Origin: Gramella sp. AN32
GTDB lineage: Bacteria; Bacteroidota; Bacteroidia; Flavobacteriales; Flavobacteriaceae
Direction: 5' to 3'
DNA: 38,033 nucleotides
Assembly: GCF_023718305.1 (NCBI RefSeq)
Contig: NZ_QEYO01000027.1
Location: 1 to 38,033, forward strand
Numbering within the stretch: the first letter of the stretch is position 1; each line of letters starts with the position of its first letter. Shown here one piece after another: positions 25,847 to 34,648 of this stretch. The position numbers were made by a program, and so were the translations under genes. The notes under the pieces are model-generated. The model saw only the letters and a list, made by a program, of their open reading frames with translations. It was not told where the DNA came from and did no database searches.

Positions 25847-27274
25847 ATGAAATTAAATATTTTATTTATAAACGATGTACATGGTTACATCGCCCCACAT
25901 CCCGAATTATTTTATAATGAAACAGGACAAGTGGTGGAAACTGCTGGTGGCTATGCATATATTGCCGGGTACGTGGAGGAAATTCGTAAAGCAAACCCCA
26001 ATACGTTGTTCTTTGATGGGGGAGATACCCTGCACGGCACCAAACCCCTGGTAGATTCTGACGGCAAAGCCGTCGTACCCATTTTAAATGCTTTAAAACT
26101 TGATGCACTTGTAGGGCATTGGGACTTTGCTTATGGTCCTGATCGATTAAAAGATTTAGATAGGCAATTGGATTTTCCCGTATTGGGCTGTAACGTATAT
26201 TCAGAAGATGGATCAAATTTTTTACAGCCCACTGCTATGTATGAAAAGGCAGGTCTTAAAATTGGAGTGATAGGGATTTGTGCAATGATTGTAGATAAAG
26301 TGATGCCCGAAAAGATGAGTAAAGGCCTAAAGTTTACATCCGGTTTGGATGAGATACCACAACATATAAAAAATCTAAAAGCTAAGGGGTCTGATATAAT
26401 AATCTTGCTTTCCCATAATGGATTTCCACAGGATGTTGAACTCTTGAAAAAGGTGGAAGGTATTGATATTTGCCTGAGTGCCCATACTCATAATAGAATT
26501 TATAAATCCATTGAGATCAATGGTACACGTGTAGTACAATGCGGTTGCCACGGCGCATTTGTGGGTAACTTCACCCTTGAAGTAGAAGATAAAAAGATTA
26601 AAGGTTACGATTACGAACTTGTTAAAATGGATGCTACATTACCAAAAAATACTGAAGTGGATGCTATGGTTCAAAACATTTTAAAACCATATCACCAGAT
26701 GAGGACCGTTACTTTAGGCATTACGACCGAGATTTTACATCGTTACAACACCATAAATTCCACCTTGGACGAATTATTACTTAGTGCAATTGCCCATAGT
26801 ACAAAAACGGAAATTGCCTTTTCAAACGGCTGGCGCTACGGTTCACCCATTCCAAAGGGAAATATTACTGAGAATGATTTATATAATATCGTCCCAATGA
26901 ATCCTCCTGTTTCCACAGTAGAGCTTACAGGAGCAGAAATTAAGGAAATGCTGGAAGAAAATCTGGAGCGTACCTTTTGTTGTAATCCCTTAGGCCAAAT
27001 GGGGGGATATGTAAAACGTTGTTTAGGATTACAAGTGAATTTTCGCATTGAAAATCCTAAAGGGCATCGCATTCAGGAAATATATTTTAAAAGCGAACAC
27101 ATTCATTTTGAAAAAACCTACAAAGTGGGGTTTGTTACAACGCAAGGTGTTGCTGGTAAGTATGGTAAAAATAGAAAAAGACAGGAGCAAAAGGCCGTAG
27201 CAGCTATGAAGGATTATTTAAAGAAAAATCCAGTTTTTACACCTAGCAAAATAGGAAGTTATAGGTTGGTTTGA
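25847..27274 (+). CDS. SoxB-like metallophosphoesterase, apparently cytoplasmic
   Basis: A 475-residue enzyme of the 5'-nucleotidase/SoxB superfamily; ATG at 25847 gives MKLNILFINDVHG, and the upstream TTG at 25811 adds nothing like a signal peptide. Metal-site motifs are NDVHG (Asp10, His12), FFDGGDTLHG (Asp57), GHWDFAYG near 90-97, LSHNGFP and SAHTHNR. The GHW-[DE]-F-x-YG form is that of SoxB, which cleaves sulfate from Cys-thiosulfonate on SoxYZ; ordinary nucleotidases have GNHEFD. The C-terminal 5'-nucleotidase domain has NGWRYGSPIPKG. No SoxYZ is visible nearby and no export signal exists, so the substrate may be a soluble thiosulfonate. Convergent with the DsrE gene. Confidence 0.75.
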   Translation: MKLNILFINDVHGYIAPHPELFYNETGQVVETAGGYAYIAGYVEEIRKANPNTLFFDGGDTLHGTKPLVDSDGKAVVPILNALKLDALVGHWDFAYGPDRLKDLDRQLDFPVLGCNVYSEDGSNFLQPTAMYEKAGLKIGVIGICAMIVDKVMPEKMSKGLKFTSGLDEIPQHIKNLKAKGSDIIILLSHNGFPQDVELLKKVEGIDICLSAHTHNRIYKSIEINGTRVVQCGCHGAFVGNFTLEVEDKKIKGYDYELVKMDATLPKNTEVDAMVQNILKPYHQMRTVTLGITTEILHRYNTINSTLDELLLSAIAHSTKTEIAFSNGWRYGSPIPKGNITENDLYNIVPMNPPVSTVELTGAEIKEMLEENLERTFCCNPLGQMGGYVKRCLGLQVNFRIENPKGHRIQEIYFKSEHIHFEKTYKVGFVTTQGVAGKYGKNRKRQEQKAVAAMKDYLKKNPVFTPSKIGSYRLV

Positions 27275-27325
27275 ATGAGCGTTTTTAGAAGAAACTCAAT
27301 TTATACACCGTAAAGATTCCTAAAA

Positions 27326-27853
27326 CTAAGGAATCAGGGTATAACCTTTTAACTGATAATTTGGTAATACCGTTAAAGCCGAAAGGGCCCGTTGAACATA
27401 TTCATTTATATCTTCTTTCTCAATGTCCCGGGAGGCTGTAGCTTGTCCGCAAACGAAAATTGTTATCCCATTTTCATTTAATAGCTTCAATAATTCTATG
27501 TTCGGGTTTTGGGTTTTAAACCGCTCGTGATACTTTTCATTAGTAAGTACTGCATAAGTTGCCTCTCCATGTAAAACCGCAACAATATCTATCTTTTCAT
27601 TAGCTACGCTTCCTGCTTTCAACAAATTAAGGGTACGGGCAATTTTCCATAACCCCACATTAACACCCTCTTTCTCCTTTTCACTATCAATATTAAAAAT
27701 CATTTTATAGGTTAGGGAAGTGTCGGGTAATTCGGCTGCATCTTCATAATATTTGATCTTTCCATAGCCTTCTATAGCAGGAGTTTGCCATTCTTGTGCT
27801 GTCATTTGTAAACTGCTTATTAATATTATAATAAAACTTATAGTGCTTTTCAT
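27326..27853 (-). CDS. exported DsrE-family protein
   Basis: A 175-residue protein with a signal peptide ending LQMTAQ and a DsrE-like alpha/beta fold. The pattern includes GLWKIARTLNLLKAG, DIVAVLHGEATYAVL and ITIFVCGQATASRDI, where the single Cys in FVCGQ matches the sulfur-carrying Cys of DsrE/TusD-like proteins. Exported DsrE proteins are common in Bacteroidota; sulfane-sulfur binding is inferred. It starts 22 bases after the 5'-nucleotidase lipoprotein gene and belongs to the minus unit driven by site F. Confidence 0.8.
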   Translation of the reverse strand: MKSTISFIIILISSLQMTAQEWQTPAIEGYGKIKYYEDAAELPDTSLTYKMIFNIDSEKEKEGVNVGLWKIARTLNLLKAGSVANEKIDIVAVLHGEATYAVLTNEKYHERFKTQNPNIELLKLLNENGITIFVCGQATASRDIEKEDINEYVQRALSALTVLPNYQLKGYTLIP

Positions 27854-27875
27854 ATGAAACTTTTTTAAAAAGTAA

Positions 27876-29495
27876 TTATTTATTCACCCTAACTTCTCCC
27901 ATATTTTCAGGAAAATCAAGTTTAGCCATTTTCCGGAATGTATCTAATATAAATTCAGTAAGCACAATATCGGTCTTTTTAATATTAGTGCCTTTTGCAA
28001 ATTCTACATAATTATGGATCCCGTTTAACATACCGGAATGTGTGGCCACTTTATATACCTCGTTATCTACGATAGCACTATTTTTAATTTTAACATCCGA
28101 TACCCTTTTTCCAATCGGTTTTGAAAGATCTAAATGATAATGAATGCCCGAAGACTGGATTAGGCCTCCTACAATATCCATTTTATTTTCCGGCTTTAAA
28201 TTTGTAGCCGTTTGCTCTAATGTTTTTCTTATTTGCTCTCCGGTCATTTCCAGGGTGACAACCTTGGCGGGATGGGGGAGCAATTTGTAGATATCCTCAC
28301 TGGTAATATTTTCATTCAAGGAAATTCCATAACCCACCCCGGGTAGAAAAGCCACATCAGTTTTGAAATTGTTCCTCATCAATGTAGTCACTACTTTATC
28401 AAAAGGGCTTTCAGATTTGTATTGTCTTCCAATTACCGTATCGGTTTTGGTGATTTTTTCTTCGAGTTGCGATATATATGGTTTACGCAGTTCTTTCACT
28501 AGTTTTTCCAGTTCTTCATCTGCTGTATAAGTATCATGCCATAAATAATGATATTTGGTATTGATACCAGACAGTTTTTTATTGGTAATTAGCAGTTCCG
28601 TTTCACCCAATACTGCGGCATCAGATAAAGCCTGTACGACATAAGTATGGTTTATTTTAATAGGCGGTTCAATCACATCATGGCTGTGGGCCCCAATGAT
28701 TAAATCTATCCCATTTATTTTTTCAGCAATAATTTTATCTACAGCCATACCTTCATGAGAAAGCAAAATAATGATATCGGTTTTATCTTTCAATTCAGGA
28801 AGATATTTTTGAACTGCTTCTATACCCTTAATAAATTGCAGGCCTTCGATATTTTTTGAGTTTCCGGTTAAAGGGGTATTCCTATATCCTATGGGTAGCA
28901 CACCAATTTTTAAATCTCCTCTTTCCAATACTAGGTAAGGATCTTTAAATATTGGGTTCCCTGTCTTCTGATCTGTTATGTTGGCTGCACGCATGGGAAA
29001 ATTAGCTATTTGGTCAAGTTCACGGGTCCTTTCCAGGCTATAATCAAAATCATGATTTCCCAGTACCATCAAAGCATAATTTAACTCGTTCATCATACGA
29101 ACCATCGCTTCACCTTTAGTTAGGTTCCCCAATTGGTCATCACTAAAAGTATCCCCGCCATCAAACAGGATGACATGATCATTGCCTTTTTCTTTTCTAA
29201 TTGAATTTACCACGGTTGCTATCCGAGCAATTCCACCTATTTTAGCCTCTTTTTCAAACCTCATTAGATTATCAATAGAATCTCCGGTTTGAGCGGTGGC
29301 ATTATCTAAAGTAGTTTGAAAAGGCATATAAGAGCCATGCATATCATTGGTGTGCAATACCGAAACTCTTTTAATTTTATCCGTATTTTCAGAATTCATT
29401 GTTGATGTGTTTTTGGTTGCTTTACACCCGGTGAGCAACGTTATAAAAGACATTATACCGAAAACTGATAATTTAAGTGGTGACCTCATATTCAT
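27876..29495 (-). CDS. 5'-nucleotidase/SoxB-like lipoprotein
   Basis: A 539-residue metallophosphoesterase, start taken as ATG at 29495 (a further ATG at 29489). The lipoprotein signal ends FITLLTGC. Motifs are HTNDMHGSY, LFDGGDTF, LGNHDFDYS, LLSHEGM and IGAHSHDV for the two-metal site, then a C-terminal substrate domain (about 360-530). The GNHDFD form is that of nucleotidases rather than SoxB, unlike its neighbour at 25847. It sits back to back with the thiosulfate dehydrogenase under a shared operator, so a role with sulfur esters or thiosulfonates is possible, but nucleotide hydrolysis fits the sequence better. Confidence 0.8.
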   Translation of the reverse strand: MNMRSPLKLSVFGIMSFITLLTGCKATKNTSTMNSENTDKIKRVSVLHTNDMHGSYMPFQTTLDNATAQTGDSIDNLMRFEKEAKIGGIARIATVVNSIRKEKGNDHVILFDGGDTFSDDQLGNLTKGEAMVRMMNELNYALMVLGNHDFDYSLERTRELDQIANFPMRAANITDQKTGNPIFKDPYLVLERGDLKIGVLPIGYRNTPLTGNSKNIEGLQFIKGIEAVQKYLPELKDKTDIIILLSHEGMAVDKIIAEKINGIDLIIGAHSHDVIEPPIKINHTYVVQALSDAAVLGETELLITNKKLSGINTKYHYLWHDTYTADEELEKLVKELRKPYISQLEEKITKTDTVIGRQYKSESPFDKVVTTLMRNNFKTDVAFLPGVGYGISLNENITSEDIYKLLPHPAKVVTLEMTGEQIRKTLEQTATNLKPENKMDIVGGLIQSSGIHYHLDLSKPIGKRVSDVKIKNSAIVDNEVYKVATHSGMLNGIHNYVEFAKGTNIKKTDIVLTEFILDTFRKMAKLDFPENMGEVRVNK

Positions 29496-29518
29496 TTTGA
29501 AAAAATATTTAAAATATT

Positions 29519-29592
29519 CGAAAATAGGGTCTCTTTGCCTAACCTCTTGTAACATTTGTTACATAGTAATTTAAATGTATGCTTTAGGTTTG
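29519..29592. promoter_or_regulatory. bidirectional Crp/Fnr-type promoter (site F)
   Basis: One palindrome, GTAAC-ATTT-GTTAC at 29549-29562, is flanked on both sides by -7 boxes at the same distance. TAGGTTTG at 29585-29592 faces the cytochrome gene. TATTTTCG on the minus strand (complement of 29519-29526) faces the lipoprotein gene. Each ends 36.5 bp from the centre. Confidence 0.78.
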
Positions 29593-29650
29593 AAAATTAT
29601 TCATGAATATCCTGTAAACTATATATATCTAATACTTTTTAATTTACCCT

Positions 29651-30682
29651 ATGAAAGAATTTAGGTCTCTGATAAAATCAATTGCTTATTTCTTCATTTC
29701 CTTAATTGCTCTTATCGTTATACTGTTCACCGGTATCTTTCTATTTGATACGAATCCTTCCTTATTTAGAAAAAATGAAATTTCTGAAAAAAACTGGCAA
29801 CCCAAAGATATTGAAGCAGAGTTAGCCTCTGGTTTTATACCTGCAGAAGTAAAGTATGGATATCAGCTAATTGCAGAATCCTCAAAATATATGGGGCCTA
29901 TGGCCGAAGATGCCGATATGCGTTATGCCGGAAACAACCTTGCTTGTATGAATTGCCATTTGCAAGCGGGCACCCAACCGGGTTCAGCTTCCTGGGTAGG
30001 TGTTACAAATCGCTTTCCACAATTCCGGGGAAGATCAAATAAAGAAGGAACTATTGAAGACAGGATAAACGGTTGTATGCAACGAAGTATGGATGGGGAT
30101 AAACTTCCCATAGAATCCCGGGAAATGAAATCTATCGTGGCTTATATGGAGTGGCTGGGTGAAGGTTTACCCGAGGAAAGGGAGAAAGAATTTAAGGGTT
30201 TCCCTAAAATCAATATTCCTGATGTTGCAGTTGACCACGAAAAAGGTAAAGCACTTTTTACTAAAGAGTGTGCGGTTTGCCATGGAGAAAACGGACAGGG
30301 TCAGCGATTCGCAGATCCCACTAAAGGATATCAATATCCTCCGCTTTGGGGCCAAGACAGTTATAATAATGGTGCAGGAATGCACCGGGTCATTACTGCA
30401 GCTCAATTTATTAAAGGAAATATGCCTTTTGGCCAGGCCACCTGGGATAATCCTAAATTGAGTGATGAAGAGGCTTACCACTTAGCCGGCTATATCAATA
30501 GCTTTGATCGTCCTCAGAAAAGTAATTTAGAAAAAGATTACCCGGACTTAAAATTGAAACCGGTTTCAACCCCATACGGACCATGGGCAGATAATTTCTC
30601 TGAAACCCAACATAAATATGGCCCATTTCCACCCATTATGGAATACTACCAACAGGAGTACGGCCTAACAAAAAATAAATGA
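29651..30682 (+). CDS. tsdA: diheme thiosulfate dehydrogenase, TsdA-like
   Basis: A 343-residue diheme c-type cytochrome with one N-terminal membrane segment (about 12-32). Heme 1 is bound at CMNCH (99-103). The following GRSNKEGTIEDRINGCMQRSMDG block is typical of TsdA and holds Cys142, the likely axial Cys ligand of heme 1. Heme 2 is at CAVCH (207-211), with candidate axial Met in GAGMHR and KGNMPFG. TsdA joins two thiosulfates to tetrathionate in the periplasm, or does the reverse. It overlaps the porin gene by four bases. TlpA and DsbD nearby could serve its heme attachment. The direction of the reaction is not visible from sequence. Confidence 0.78.
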   Translation: MKEFRSLIKSIAYFFISLIALIVILFTGIFLFDTNPSLFRKNEISEKNWQPKDIEAELASGFIPAEVKYGYQLIAESSKYMGPMAEDADMRYAGNNLACMNCHLQAGTQPGSASWVGVTNRFPQFRGRSNKEGTIEDRINGCMQRSMDGDKLPIESREMKSIVAYMEWLGEGLPEEREKEFKGFPKINIPDVAVDHEKGKALFTKECAVCHGENGQGQRFADPTKGYQYPPLWGQDSYNNGAGMHRVITAAQFIKGNMPFGQATWDNPKLSDEEAYHLAGYINSFDRPQKSNLEKDYPDLKLKPVSTPYGPWADNFSETQHKYGPFPPIMEYYQQEYGLTKNK

Positions 30683-32034
30683 TAAAATACTATTCTTCTC
30701 TAATATTACTGGTTTTATTAACTCCCTCTGCTTTAATTTCTCAAGAAATAATAGAAGAAAAAAAGCGTAGCATTCTTTCCGGCCAGTTGCGTGCCTACTA
30801 TATGAATACTTTTAATAAAGGATCTTTAAAGGATTTTACAGCATTAGCACTAGGAGGGAAGCTAAAATATCAATATATCCCGAATGAAAACTTAGAGTTT
30901 GGGATTGCGGTTTATAATTCTACCAATCTTGGAATACAGGATTTAACAGTTCCTGATATGCAAACGGGAAAATTAAGTAGGTATGAGGAAGGCCTTTTTG
31001 ACCGCCTAAATTTAGAAAACAAGGCTATATTTTTAATTGGCGAACTCTATGCTAATTATAAATTTCAGCAACACGAATTCAGCTTTGGGAGAATGAAAAT
31101 TAAATCACCTTTGGTAAATCCGGAAGATGGAAGGATGATCCCAAGTCTTTTTCAAGGCTTACGTTACCAATATGAACCTAATAAAAACACACATTTTCAG
31201 GCAGGTATATTTAATGCGGCAGCACCCAGATCTACAGGAGAGTTTTATGGGATTGGAGAAAGTATCGGCACTTATGCGGTTGGCAGGGACTGGATCGGCG
31301 ATCCTGCCCAATATGCAAATAATACAGATTCGGATTTTCTTTTTATTGCAAATGCGAACTTTAAAATCACAGAGAATTCAAGCATTGAAACCTGGAATTA
31401 TTTTATAGATAATGTCTCCAATTCCTTTTATCTGAAACCGAAAATAAATATCACCGAAAAAGTTAACCTGGAAATGGAATGGCTGCATCAAAATAAAATT
31501 GGGGAAGGGGGAAATTCGATAGATTCTTTGCGTTATTTTAAAGCGAATTCCGCAGATATTTTGGGTGTGAAAGTAAAATATAATTGGAACGATAATTCCT
31601 CTATTTCGTTAGGGTATGATAGGATCCTTCCGCATGGGCAGTTTATTTTTCCGCGTGAATGGGGAAGGGAATTCTTATTCAGTTTCCAAAAGAGGGAGCG
31701 TAGTGAAGGATCCGCAGATAACCATGCTTTAATAATGTATTATGATGATACATTTACCCTAGGTGATCCTGAATCAAAAATTAACACAGTTCTTAGTATA
31801 GGTCATCAATGGAAACCTTCAGTTTTAGATCCCAAATCCAATAAATATGCGGTGCCAGATTATACCCATATAAATCTTGATTTATTTTTCTCCTTTAAGA
31901 AATTGAAAAACCTTAAACCGGAGCTCTTGTTTGTGACCAAATTCGCAAATGGGGATTTTCCCAACAACCCCAATTTTTATTTAAATAAAACCGATTTATT
32001 TCATGTGGATTTAATCTTGAACTATAATTTTTAA
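30679..32034 (+). CDS. outer-membrane beta-barrel porin
   Basis: A 451-residue protein with a signal peptide ending ALISQ and alternating amphipathic strands throughout, such as SGQLRAYYMNTF, QHEFSFGRMKIKSPLV and FQAGIFNAAAPR, closing with an aromatic C-terminus DLILNYNF. The layout is that of OprD-like or phosphate-selective-like porins. Its ATG overlaps the TsdA-like stop (ATGA), so they are coupled. It probably lets thiosulfate or tetrathionate through the outer membrane; this is inferred from coupling. Confidence 0.75.
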   Translation: MIKYYSSLILLVLLTPSALISQEIIEEKKRSILSGQLRAYYMNTFNKGSLKDFTALALGGKLKYQYIPNENLEFGIAVYNSTNLGIQDLTVPDMQTGKLSRYEEGLFDRLNLENKAIFLIGELYANYKFQQHEFSFGRMKIKSPLVNPEDGRMIPSLFQGLRYQYEPNKNTHFQAGIFNAAAPRSTGEFYGIGESIGTYAVGRDWIGDPAQYANNTDSDFLFIANANFKITENSSIETWNYFIDNVSNSFYLKPKINITEKVNLEMEWLHQNKIGEGGNSIDSLRYFKANSADILGVKVKYNWNDNSSISLGYDRILPHGQFIFPREWGREFLFSFQKRERSEGSADNHALIMYYDDTFTLGDPESKINTVLSIGHQWKPSVLDPKSNKYAVPDYTHINLDLFFSFKKLKNLKPELLFVTKFANGDFPNNPNFYLNKTDLFHVDLILNYNF

Positions 32035-32035
32035 A

Positions 32036-32068
32036 AAGGGTCAGATTTAAAAAAAAATCTAACCCCTT
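32036..32068. terminator. bidirectional terminator between convergent units
   Basis: AAGGGT-C-AGATTT (32036-32048) pairs with AAATCT-AACCCCTT (32055-32068) around an A-rich loop, giving A/T runs on both sides. It lies between the porin stop and the SHOCT gene stop. Confidence 0.6.
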
Positions 32069-32108
32069 CTGTTTTCTAAAATTATTCTAAGCTGTAAAGC
32101 GTACCTAT

Positions 32109-32309
32109 TTATTTTTTATCAAGAAGAGTTTCTTTTTGATTTTCAAATTCCTCTTTGGTTATTTCACCTTTAGCATATCTTTCTTTTAATATATGTATGG
32201 GCCTCTCATCATTTTTCTCCAATGGTCTGTTTTTATTTTTAACAGTATAAAAGAGCATTACCAGAACAACAAGAAGGCCAAAACCTATAATCCACCACCA
32301 CATCATCAT
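32109..32309 (-). CDS. small SHOCT-domain membrane protein
   Basis: A 66-residue protein with one membrane helix (about 5-24) beginning MMMWWWIIGFGLLV. A C-terminal SHOCT module ILKERYAKGEITKEEFENQK is typical of short oligomerising tails. It is last in the minus DUF302/multicopper oxidase unit, 2 bases after the Met-rich gene. Function is unknown. Confidence 0.8.
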   Translation of the reverse strand: MMMWWWIIGFGLLVVLVMLFYTVKNKNRPLEKNDERPIHILKERYAKGEITKEEFENQKETLLDKK

Positions 32310-32311
32310 GA

Positions 32312-32893
32312 TTATTCGTGTTTATGATTTTCTGAATTGGATTTTTTCTCTTTCATCTTGGACATAATTTTCTCTTTCATTTCCGGATTATCCATCATTT
32401 TGTCCATCATCGCATCCATCATTTCTGGATTCTCTTTCATTCTTTGCATCATCTTTTCTTTCATTTCTTTTTGCATTTCCTGGTTTTCATGCATTTTGTC
32501 CATGAGCATTTTTCTGCTTTCAGGAGTTTTCAACATTTTTTCAATCATCATGGATTGCATTTTTTCTTTCATCTCAGGATTTTCTTCCATCATTTTTTGC
32601 ATATGAGATTTCATTTTCTCCTTCATCTCGGGATTATTTTCCATCATCCCTTTCATTTTTCCTGATTCCATCATTTGCATATGGTTTTGCATCATTATTT
32701 TCCTAGCACCTTCATCTTGCTGCGCCAGGTCTATAAATTCTCTGAATTGATCTGGATTTGAAATTATTTCCTGATATACAGCCGCTCGATTGTTTTGAAG
32801 TTCCATGGTCTCAGAGGCATTAAAAGTTGATTTACAACTAACAACTGCACCCATTATACCGATAACCATTAAGGTTTTTAAAATTGTTCTCAT
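32312..32893 (-). CDS. methionine-rich repeat lipoprotein
   Basis: A 193-residue protein with lipoprotein signal GIMGAVVSC (Cys20) and about 39 methionines. From about residue 65 it is built of repeats around NPEMKEKM: NPEM occurs at 87, 105, 155 and 169, with degenerate copies at 123 and 137, spaced 14 or 18 residues apart. The repeats look helical, with Met on repeated faces, and the C-terminus is His-rich (NHKHE). Met/His-rich exported proteins commonly bind Cu(I); the adjacent multicopper oxidase supports that. The opposite strand is open but is a shadow of the repeats. Confidence 0.8.
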   Translation of the reverse strand: MRTILKTLMVIGIMGAVVSCKSTFNASETMELQNNRAAVYQEIISNPDQFREFIDLAQQDEGARKIMMQNHMQMMESGKMKGMMENNPEMKEKMKSHMQKMMEENPEMKEKMQSMMIEKMLKTPESRKMLMDKMHENQEMQKEMKEKMMQRMKENPEMMDAMMDKMMDNPEMKEKIMSKMKEKKSNSENHKHE

Positions 32894-32988
32894 TTTATTA
32901 TGTATTTAGTTTAAAATTAGTCTTATGATCTTCTCAATTTTTTAACCTATTGAAAAAGTCTTCATTATAAATAATAATTTCTTCTATT

Positions 32989-34635
32989 CTATTCAATTTT
33001 ATAGTTTCTCATCATTCCCATATCCTCATGTTCAAGATTATGACAATGATAAACGAAGAGGCCTTTAAAATCTGAAAAACGCATGATAATTTTAATTTTC
33101 ATACCAGGCATTAATAGTACTGTATCCTGCCAGCCTTCGTCAATAATACCTTCCCTAATAGAATTCCATACATTGATATCCATTTCGGAAGTATCACGTT
33201 CCAAAATATTGAATTGTACCTGATGTATATGAATGGGGTGGGGCATCTGCATCATATTACCCATTCCGCCACCCTTATTTCCACGTCCCATCATTCCACC
33301 ATTACCCATCATACCGCCACCACCCATCATTTTTCCTCCTCTATTGGAAAGCTGCCATATTTCGGTGGTATTTATTTTTACTATTTCCTCTTCAGCTACA
33401 TCCGTCGTTTCCCACGTCCTGCCGTTTATGGTCCATTGCATCCCCTGCATAAAGAAATTAAATTCCCTGGGATTATTTTGATTAATTGCAGTTGTTGGAT
33501 CCAATTTATTGTAGGGAATAAGTTTTTCAGGGAGTAAATACTCATTCGATCCACTCTTGTTCAATTTAATTTTAAAAAGACTGTATTCAGACCCTAATGG
33601 CAGATGACTATTGCTTCCACCCATCATTCCGCCATTCATCATTCCTCCCATCATCCCGCTTTCAAATTCCAGGCTTTTTAATTCAAGTTCCTCTCCTTGC
33701 TTTTTATTTTTTAAATCCAGCCATATATCTATTCTTTTTGCGGGAGCCAGTATTACATAAGGCATTGTTTTGGTTCGTTCCAGGATACTGCCATCAATAC
33801 CTATTACTTTTAGGGGTTCTCCGTTATGCCAGGCAAGTTTGTAAATTCGCGAATTCGAACCATTTAGAATCCTTAGCCTGTAATTGCATCCTGCTTTTAG
33901 GGATAATTCTTGTTCCGGCCTACCGTTCACAAAGATTCTATCACCCAAAAACCCCATCATGCTGTCCATTCTTCCCCCGTCAAGATAAACCAATTGATTA
34001 TCGGTATCAATACTACGGTCCTGAATGACCACCGGTAGATCAAATTCATCCTTGGGAAGACCTAAATTCTCTTCTTCTCCATCTGATACCAGCAACATGC
34101 CAGCAAGTCCATTGTAAACCTGCTCGCCGGTTTTTCCATGTGGATGGGGATGAAACCAGTAGGTTCCTGCTCGGTTCATTACTTCGTATTCGTAAACATA
34201 CGTTTGACCCTCCGAGATAATATTTTTTGGATGTCCATCATATTCTTCTGGTACATGCATGCCATGCCAATGCACAATACTTTTCTGGGGCAGTTCATTT
34301 TTAAAACGTACCCGTATTTTTTGACCTTTGCGCACTTTTATTATGGGCCCCAGATAACTATTAGGAATTTGCCGAAGGCTGTCAGGGTTCCCCTTTATCA
34401 ATTCGCTCCCAAAAGCCCAGCATTGTGTTTTTTCCCCTTCAAACAGACCGATTTCAATTTCCCTAGCAATGAGTTTAATATCCAGATCGGGTTGAAAATT
34501 AGGATTCATTTTTAATGGGTCGCTATTGTTTTTCTCATTAGCACAGGACTGAAATAATGGCCAGGCGATAAGCATAGATGCTCCAGCACATCCCAGTTTT
34601 ATAAAATTTCTTCTATCATTTTTTTTAATAACCAT
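32989..34635 (-). CDS. multicopper oxidase, Tat-exported lipoprotein, Met-rich
   Basis: A 548-residue CueO/CopA-like oxidase; ATG at 34635 places the Tat motif RRNFIKLG at the N-terminus and gives a lipobox ending FQSC (Cys31). All four copper motifs are present: HWHGMHVP (122-129), WFHPHPHGKTG, HPIHIHQVQF and HCHNLEHEDMGMM, so type 1, 2 and 3 sites should be occupied. Two Met/Gly-rich inserts, MMGGMMNGGMMGG and GGMMGNGGMMGRG, resemble CueO copper-binding loops. Such enzymes oxidise Cu(I) or other reductants with oxygen. It follows the DUF302 gene by 13 bases. Placement in a sulfur-controlled unit is unusual. Confidence 0.9.
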   Translation of the reverse strand: MVIKKNDRRNFIKLGCAGASMLIAWPLFQSCANEKNNSDPLKMNPNFQPDLDIKLIAREIEIGLFEGEKTQCWAFGSELIKGNPDSLRQIPNSYLGPIIKVRKGQKIRVRFKNELPQKSIVHWHGMHVPEEYDGHPKNIISEGQTYVYEYEVMNRAGTYWFHPHPHGKTGEQVYNGLAGMLLVSDGEEENLGLPKDEFDLPVVIQDRSIDTDNQLVYLDGGRMDSMMGFLGDRIFVNGRPEQELSLKAGCNYRLRILNGSNSRIYKLAWHNGEPLKVIGIDGSILERTKTMPYVILAPAKRIDIWLDLKNKKQGEELELKSLEFESGMMGGMMNGGMMGGSNSHLPLGSEYSLFKIKLNKSGSNEYLLPEKLIPYNKLDPTTAINQNNPREFNFFMQGMQWTINGRTWETTDVAEEEIVKINTTEIWQLSNRGGKMMGGGGMMGNGGMMGRGNKGGGMGNMMQMPHPIHIHQVQFNILERDTSEMDINVWNSIREGIIDEGWQDTVLLMPGMKIKIIMRFSDFKGLFVYHCHNLEHEDMGMMRNYKIE

Positions 34636-34648
34636 ATCTAAATGTACT

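Noticed and set aside
25868..25885. GTACATGGTTAC near the start of the SoxB-like gene
   Set aside because: The left arm and spacing do not fit, and it encodes the conserved NDVHGY segment.
32337..32665. Plus-strand open frames rich in Ile/Phe/Ser and in His/Phe over the Met-rich gene
   Set aside because: They are the complement of the repeated Met/Glu/Lys codons of the minus-strand lipoprotein.
32312..32893. DNA tandem repeats suggesting a CRISPR or satellite array
   Set aside because: The repetition is at protein level in an intact lipoprotein ORF, with imperfect units and no spacers.
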